A stretch of DNA of 64,000 bases from assembly GCF_964019385.1 (NCBI RefSeq), contig NC_088645.1, positions 18,993,180-19,057,179 of the forward strand. Direction: 5' to 3'. The DNA is from Sycon ciliatum (Eukaryota > Porifera > Calcarea > Leucosolenida > Sycettidae). The position numbers and the translations under genes were made by a program. A model generated the notes under the pieces. The model had not been told where the DNA came from and did no database searches. It saw nothing but the letters and a program-made list of their open reading frames with translations. Numbering within the stretch: the stretch's first letter is position 1; the number at the start of each line of letters is the position of its first letter. This document shows, in pieces, positions 58,717-64,000 of the stretch.

Positions 58717-59769
58717 TTAAGTTACATTGTTACCACCTCGACGAGGAGTAACACCAAACAATTGTAGCGACAACACATTTTCTTTCTGTACGCAAAGTTC
58801 AGGATCTAACTTACGGATATACAAAGCTTCTAACACAGCCAAATGCAACGCACATCTACCACGTGACAGTATTGAGAAAACATTATCACTGTACAACTCA
58901 CGACAATTGGTACGGGCTGACAGATGTTGCTTTATTGACGAAGTGCGATACTTAGCTCCATTGGGTGTTGTCTCCTCCAATGTCCCGTCATCTCGCCTCT
59001 TCGTGGCATCACCACTATCCGTCTCTTCGCGTTTCCGCGGCCTTCCACGTTTCTTGACACTAACCGTTGGGTGCGCGAAACCCAGTGCCCTTTCAGCTAC
59101 GTCTCCTCCATTGCGGATTTCTATAGAGCTTCTTACTCCAACTTGTCCGGTGTCAGATATTGAGGTTTGTTTTCGCGGTGTACCACGTTTTCGAATATTG
59201 ACTGTTGTTGTCACTTCCGTTGTCGTTGTACGTTCGTCCTCACCAGTCCGTATTTTCACTTGTCTTCTCGTCACCCTTTCCGACGCCGACAGATCCTTTG
59301 TCAGTTTCGGTGGTTTACGTGTCGGTCTTTCACCATCTTTTATGCTGTTCTCAGCTGGCCCGTGTCCTACACACGCAGAGGAGGATGGGCATGCAGTCAC
59401 ATCTTCACGGGAAGAGGAAGATGCACCCATGGACTGGACAGCACATTTTGGAGGACGACCACGGCGAGGACGACAATCGCGCGCATCAAGCGGAACACAA
59501 CTTAACGGCACATGTTGACGAATGCGTGCGCCCAGGGGCTGAAGGGTTCTACCTACATACCGATCTTCACATTGTCGGCATTGAAAGAAATAGATAAGGT
59601 TACTTTTACTAAGGGTAGGTAGAACATCCTTCTTCACACTGAACGCACTGTCCCAAATATGACGTACAGCTTGACGCACGGATATGATGGACATACGATA
59701 CCACGAACATCCTTCTCCACGCGCGCAGAACCGGTGCCAACCCAGGGTAAACGGAGCACCACTGGGCAA
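58717..59769 (-). CDS. Penelope-like element, GIY-YIG C-terminal part with AT-hook-like insertion
   Basis: A 350-residue frame, the C-terminal part of a Penelope-like polyprotein, which in this group joins a reverse transcriptase to a GIY-YIG endonuclease. Near residues 55-90 it has SNLIYFF, CRQC (linker zinc pair) and YVG followed by R and H residues of the GIY-YIG core. The C-terminus ALHLAVLEALYIRKLDPELC with VLSLQLF is the family signature. Between these is an unusual ~200-residue insert with AT-hook-like RRGRPPK, KRGTPRK and KKRGRPRK and many Ser/Thr. The RT part is absent, cut at a head-to-head joint near 59767. The element is a 5'-truncated fossil. Confidence 0.8.
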   Translation of the reverse strand: MPSGAPFTLGWHRFCARGEGCSWYRMSIISVRQAVRHIWDSAFSVKKDVLPTLSKSNLIYFFQCRQCEDRYVGRTLQPLGARIRQHVPLSCVPLDARDCRPRRGRPPKCAVQSMGASSSSREDVTACPSSSACVGHGPAENSIKDGERPTRKPPKLTKDLSASERVTRRQVKIRTGEDERTTTTEVTTTVNIRKRGTPRKQTSISDTGQVGVRSSIEIRNGGDVAERALGFAHPTVSVKKRGRPRKREETDSGDATKRRDDGTLEETTPNGAKYRTSSIKQHLSARTNCRELYSDNVFSILSRGRCALHLAVLEALYIRKLDPELCVQKENVLSLQLFGVTPRRGGNNVT

Positions 59770-60165
59770 TGGTCAGTTGTACAGTGATAATGTTTTCTCA
59801 ATACTGTCACCTGGTAGATGTGCGTTGCATTTGGCTGTGTTAGAAGCTTTGTATATCCGTAAGTTAGATCCTGAACTTTGCGTACAGAAAGAAAAAGTGT
59901 TGTCGCTACAATTGTTTGGTGTTACTCCTCGTCGAGGTGGTAACAATGTAACTTAATTTGCTCACTATGTTGTTGTCACTATTATTATTTTCCTTCGAGT
60001 TTTGTGTCGTGCTAAAATTGATAATTTTCCACCTTGTCACGAGTGTTGTTATCTAATTATCTTTACGCTATATAAGTTTTAGTCTTTCCAACTTGAGCCA
60101 TTCCCGGTATAATCCTTGATGAGAAGGGACCGAAAACGTTCGGATACTTATGACAAGTGCCTTAT
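59770..60165 (+). mobile_element. Penelope-like element, short 3' copy in opposite orientation
   Basis: Encodes the same C-terminus (ALHLAVLEALYIRKLDPELC to a stop at 59956) and then the uninterrupted tail to about 60165. It faces away from the copy at 58717-59769, so the two meet head to head. Its tail gives the empty-site reference for the two insertions in the minus copy. Confidence 0.8.
60112..60145 (+). ncRNA. Degenerate hammerhead-like motif in Penelope tail
   Basis: ATCC, TTGATGA, GAAGGGACC, GAAA, ACGT, UC, GGAT in hammerhead order. The first core base is T instead of C and stem II is poor, so it is probably inactive. Confidence 0.45.
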
Positions 60166-60182
60166 TATTATTATTATGATTA

Positions 60183-60416
60183 TTTTAGAATTGCGATCAA
60201 CAGAACGAGCTGAACCGACGGCTCGTTCTGTTGATCGCAATTCTAAAACTATTGTCGCCTCGACGCCTATTTACATATTTCAGATTGAGGTACACACAAA
60301 ATCAGATACACTCGTTTTTTGAATACAATAAAAGCCTTTGTGAAAATGTCGGTTCAGCTCGTTCTGTTGATCGCAATTCTAAAACTATTGTCGCCTCGAC
60401 GCCTATTTACATATTA
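60183..60416. repeat. Perfect 28-bp hairpin and a direct repeat of it
   Basis: TTTTAGAATTGCGATCAACA and onward (60183-60210) faces its exact complement (60221-60248) around a 10-base loop. A ~62-bp segment starting GCTCGTTCTGTTGATCGCAA occurs at 60221-60282 and again at about 60355-60416. (TTA)n tracts lie on both sides. Confidence 0.85.
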
Positions 60417-60617
60417 TGATTATTATTATTATTAACTGGTTTGAGGGAAAGAGACATTATTATTATTATTATTATTATTATAATAAGAACTATCGCGATG
60501 TAAGCGGGGATGCCTACTTCATCTGTGCCATCCAGGATGATGATAAAGAGAAAGAGAAACAGAAAGCTAAGAATCCTGAGGAACAATGCTGTAGAGCACA
60601 ATAGCTGTGATCGATAG

Positions 60618-62075
60618 TGTTAGGTACCTCCTCCCGTACTTTTTCTAGCTGGCCTGCATGCACTTACGTACTCACCTTTTGTCTCCTTTTGTTCCGTTGG
60701 CCTGGGTAGCTACTTGCGCGCCCATATTTGCCATAGCTACCCAGGCCCTTTATCTTGCCGTTCAGACTTGATCTCTCTCTCTCTTTTCTCACTCGTCAAT
60801 AATCACCATGTAGTCGTTTCGTTCGTCTTGGTCTCTTGTCTCGTCGTCTATAATAAATGTCGTTCCCACTAACCTGTTCCCGTTGTAATGTCTGGATATG
60901 TCGTCAGTCGTCCTGTTTCGAACTCAACATTGGCGCCCGATTATTGATCGACCCACGACCCTGAGATCATCCCATGCCCAGCCGTCCTCAACCACCATTC
61001 GTCTCGTCTATGTCAACCTCGTCTCGTCCATGTCAGTCTCGTCTCTCCTACGCCAACCTCGTCTCGTCTCTATCAACCTCGTCTCTCCTACGCCAACCTC
61101 GTCTCGTCTATGTCAACCTCGTCTCGTTCAAGCCATGCAGGTCAGGTACCTTTCTTTCTTTCTTTTTTTGTATGCGTTCCTTCTTCGTCAAATTGTTTTT
61201 CGTGAATTTATTTGTAGTGTGTGTGCGCGCGGGTGTCCTTCATTAATTATAGGGGTCCGATCATGGTGAGCCACGCTCTCTTATTTATGTCGTATATTAA
61301 AGTGTAACTAGGCTCTATTAGCCGTGCAAAATACTAGTCCTCAGAATACAATTCAAGTCCCTCGTCGAACTCCAATAGTTATTTTTTGTGCCATGTTTTG
61401 AAGGGGCGTTTGGGCCCGTTGTTATTGGCAATGTACACACTATAGTATGAGTAGTACAGGAACGTTGACGGTTGTAATGATCTGTAGACTGTAGTGCATT
61501 TTTTAGTACACACTTTTGTGAGGCCCGTGCGGTGTGTGTGTGTGCGTGTGTTTTCTCCTTCAGTCATTCTTTTTTAAATCTTGTTCTCTCTTTTATTTTC
61601 TCTCCGCGAGGACGCGGGATTTTTTTTCATGGAGGGGTGGTATGTTAGGTACCTCCTCCCGTACCTTTTCTAGCTGGCCTTCATGCACTTACGTACTCAC
61701 CTTTTGTCTCCTTTTGTTCCGTTGGCCTGGGTAGCTACTTGCGCGCCCATATTTGCCATAGCTACCCAGGCCCTTTATCTTGCCGTTCAGACTTGATCTC
61801 TCTCTCTCTTTTCTCAACCACATCGGCACATCGCCCCTACTCCCCTTTGTCTTGTTGTCCAGCGTCATTTCAGTTGTCCTCTTCCCCTGATTATTAGTAG
61901 GGCTGTGTTTTTTAGTAAAAAAAAAAAAAAAAAAAAAATCGTTAATAATCACCATGTAGTCGTTTCGTTCGTCTTGGTCTCTTGTCTCGTCGTCTATAAT
62001 AAATGTCGTTCCCACTAACCTGTTCCCGTTGTAATGTCTGGATATGTCGTCAGTCGTCCTGTTTCGAACTCAACA
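60618..62075 (+). mobile_element. Short non-autonomous LTR retrotransposon (TRIM-like)
   Basis: Two long terminal repeats start TGTTAGGTACC and end CTCAACA (60618-60929 and 61643-62075). ATAG occurs on both sides as a 4-bp target duplication. A primer-binding site TGGCGCCCGA follows the first repeat and a GGAGGGGTGG purine tract precedes the second. The ~710-bp interior has no gag or pol. The repeats are nearly identical apart from one ~120-bp block present only in the second, which suggests a fairly recent insertion. It looks structurally complete for a non-coding element and would depend on another element's proteins. Confidence 0.88.
61003..61136 (+). repeat. Minisatellite inside the LTR element
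   Basis: About five copies of a ~26-bp unit with GTCAACCTCGTCTCGTC and variants. It lies in the non-coding interior. Confidence 0.85.
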
Positions 62076-62079
62076 ATAG

Positions 62080-62689
62080 GATGCGCTACAGAAAGGTGGA
62101 AATTCCTAGGCATGGTAAAATTTATAGAATAATTCAAAATGGAACCAATGGAACATGGGGGAAAGCCTATAGAAGTATTTAGCTAGTATCATCGCATCTT
62201 AGCTGGTTCTCGGCATCATGGGTTAGCTGGCAGTTTCAATCTCTTTCTAGCGATTTTTGTCAAGGAGGTGTCTTGGATGGCATACCATGATTGACTTTGG
62301 CCATTCTACCGTGGCCTTATCGCTTCGCTTTGTATATCTTAATCCAGCACACTTGTCGCCGAGTTTGTACTTTTCGCTTTGTAGAGAAGGAGAAGCCGTA
62401 GCTAATTTTTGGCTTGGCCACTGCTTTGCCTGTCCTGTCATTCGGCTTTACATCTAGTCTCCGGCCAAGAAGATGGGTGTCTCTGTTTACATATGATTTG
62501 AGAGGGCATCGCACACAAGTTGTATACAAATTATGCTATTATGTGTACATGGTAGGCCCTGAACTCTGCAGGAGCACAAGTCGCAGGTAACCGTACAACT
62601 TTGAACTTTGCATGCAACCACTCTGCAATGCCCACTCAAGTCTAGTTGCGCGTTTTTTGGCATATCATCTATTGGGTCCCACACAGGGA
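62080..62689. other. No gene recognised
   Basis: Short frames only; no repeat family shared with the rest of the window was identified. Confidence 0.35.
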
Positions 62690-63218
62690 ATTCGAATCCT
62701 GAGCACTAATGGGCCTCCAAACCGTGCGTAAAACAACACTGGCACCATGTATGATTCCGGATGGACATCTGAGGGAGATGTGCACGAAAGCCAGTCAGAA
62801 CTCACTGGCGCATATCATTCTCTGTACTGTCACTGTTTAGCCAGCACACATTGCAAACAATCCTAGTTATCAATGTCGCAGCGTAGGCGTTCATCCATGG
62901 CGGCACTTCCTCGTGAATTGTAAGCAGATGGTGCTTTCTGCGTCGGAGACGGCCACTATCACTCTTCATGCAATGCGCATAGCCCCGATGTTTTCCATGA
63001 AGACCTTCTTGCTCACTGCTGACCCTCATTATCTGGACCTTGCCGGTCTACTGCCGTGTGAATATAATTGTTTTACCTAAAAGCGTGGACACTTGTGAGG
63101 TTTACTGTAACAGGCTGAAGCAATAATATTTACATACATAGCTAGTGGTCAGTTCGCACGCCAAATTCTATCTGTGGATTTAGTTGAAATCTACGGTAGA
63201 GGCAGTATCCATAGGAAG
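62690..63218 (+). promoter_or_regulatory. Conserved 5' block of receptor gene 5
   Basis: Parallel to the blocks before genes 3 and 4: AATCCTGAGCACTAATGGG, AATTGTAAGCAGATGGTGCT and CATAGGAAG before the ATG. Confidence 0.6.
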
Positions 63219-64000
63219 ATGATTACCAGGGTACTTGGCGGCGCCACCGCTCTGCTAGTGGCTATCAGTAAGTCGAACACCAAGATCTTGTGGACATGCT
63301 ACTTCAAGTAGTTCTCCCTGATGAACATGACCGCATGCATCCATGCAGACCACAGTTTGACCTCTTGCCTTAAACGTGTTCGTGAGAGACAACAAGTCTA
63401 CTAGTACCTTATTGCGAAGCTAGAAATCGGGCCAGATGATTCCCATTGTTAACTAGATGTTAATAGCAAAGAAAGCCCACAAAGAAACGAACGAAACAAT
63501 TTGTAACATTCACACCCTACTTATCAGACAGAAAACTTTTGAGAACGTGCTCCTAAACCGGGGGAAATAATGAAGAAGAGATGTTCGATGGAGTATTGAC
63601 AATGCTGATCCTTACTCGTTCCCCGTTAATGTGTAATGTCGTTGACTGCAGGTCTGCTTTCCACAGGGTCACACGGTAATATACTGCCAAACTGCACGCT
63701 AGAAGATGGAGTTATACTGACCTATGGCAATAAGAAATATATCCAGCCCGACATTGATCGGGCACCAGTAAAGTTGAGTTTTGGTACTGGAAACCTCTAC
63801 AAGAAAACGTTCACATTCACATCACCTTGCCATCTGTTATTGAAAGCGATTTCACTCATGTACATTGGATCATGCTCAGTAGCAGTCCGTTATGGCAGTG
63901 ATAACAGCTTCCTGGACACCCTAGACTTTCCAGTTGTGCCGGGAAGTAGCTGGAAGACGGGAATCAAAAACTTAACGCAAGCAGCCACCCAAACGCTCCA
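63219..64000 (+). CDS. Receptor family gene 5, 5' part, runs off the window
   Basis: Exon 1 is 63219-63267 (MITRVLGGATALLVAI, A|gtaagt) and exon 2 starts at 63652 (gcag|GT) and is open to the window end. The ectodomain starts GSHGNILPNC and carries SPC and GSC cysteines, with the same LMYIGSCSVAVRYGSDNSF segment as genes 3 and 4. It is closest to genes 3 and 4. The stalk, TM and tail exon lies outside the window. Confidence 0.82.

Noticed and set aside
58727-59518. 263-residue + strand ORF
   Set aside because: Antisense shadow of the Penelope-like frame, which has recognisable motifs.
1-64000. CRISPR arrays, tRNA or rRNA genes
   Set aside because: No regularly spaced short repeats with unique spacers, no cloverleaf-capable stretch and no rRNA core sequences were found by reading. 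This was not a computed search.

Overview
This is a stretch of animal (metazoan, non-vertebrate-looking) nuclear DNA. The evidence is: split genes with GT..AG introns, a receptor family with signal peptide, transmembrane segment and tyrosine-rich tail, LINE and Penelope-like retroelements, many short inverted-repeat DNA transposons, (TAA)n and (GA)n microsatellites, and no operon-like packing. The phylum cannot be fixed from the sequence alone.

The host genes are one tandem family, all on the + strand. Members start near 17.6 kb (gene 1), about 28.8 or 31.1 kb (gene 2), 36.1 kb (gene 3, a pseudogene), 44.3 kb (gene 4) and 63.2 kb (gene 5, cut by the window end). Decayed tail pieces lie at 24.2-25.0 kb. 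Each complete gene has three coding exons: a 43-49 nt signal-peptide exon, a ~480 nt exon for a ~155-residue four-cysteine ectodomain, and a 1.4-1.7 kb exon for a Ser/Thr-rich stalk, one transmembrane helix and a long cytoplasmic tail. Both introns are phase 1. The tails carry many pYxN-like (Grb2-type), YxxP (Crk-type) and, in gene 2, TxYxxV (ITSM-type) motifs, so the family looks like a set of tyrosine-phosphorylated surface receptors or docking proteins. I do not recognise the ectodomain. Genes 3 and 4 are recent duplicates that share 5' and 3' flanks; genes 3, 4 and 5 share a ~0.5 kb 5' block.

The second notable layer is self-cleaving RNA. A dispersed element carries a type I hammerhead ribozyme. 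It occurs singly (3.1, 9.7, 11.4, 52.5 kb) and as a head-to-tail array with an exact 478-bp period (10.2-11.35 kb), which is a retrozyme-like layout. Two further hammerheads with complete cores and short palindromic stem III, the form known from Penelope-like elements, lie at 3651-3694 and 16259-16307 (both minus). Degenerate ones lie at 13880-13920, 52377-52410 and 60112-60145.

The rest is mobile DNA. There is a 5'-4.56 to 8.1 kb LINE (ORF1, APE endonuclease, RT) whose 3' end is replaced by an array of a 14-bp motif in both orientations. There are RTE-like LINE pieces (1.5, 16.6, 53.2-55.0 kb), a Penelope-like GIY-YIG element (58.7-59.8 kb minus, with a head-to-head partner to 60.16 kb) whose tail is split by two nested insertions, and two elements with ~0.8 kb terminal inverted repeats (48.97-51.18 and 55.05-58.62 kb). 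PiggyBac-like and TA/TAA-flanked MITEs, fold-back MITEs, a SINE-like repeat and a short non-autonomous LTR element (60.6-62.1 kb) make up the remainder. Much of the space between receptor genes shows nothing recognisable.
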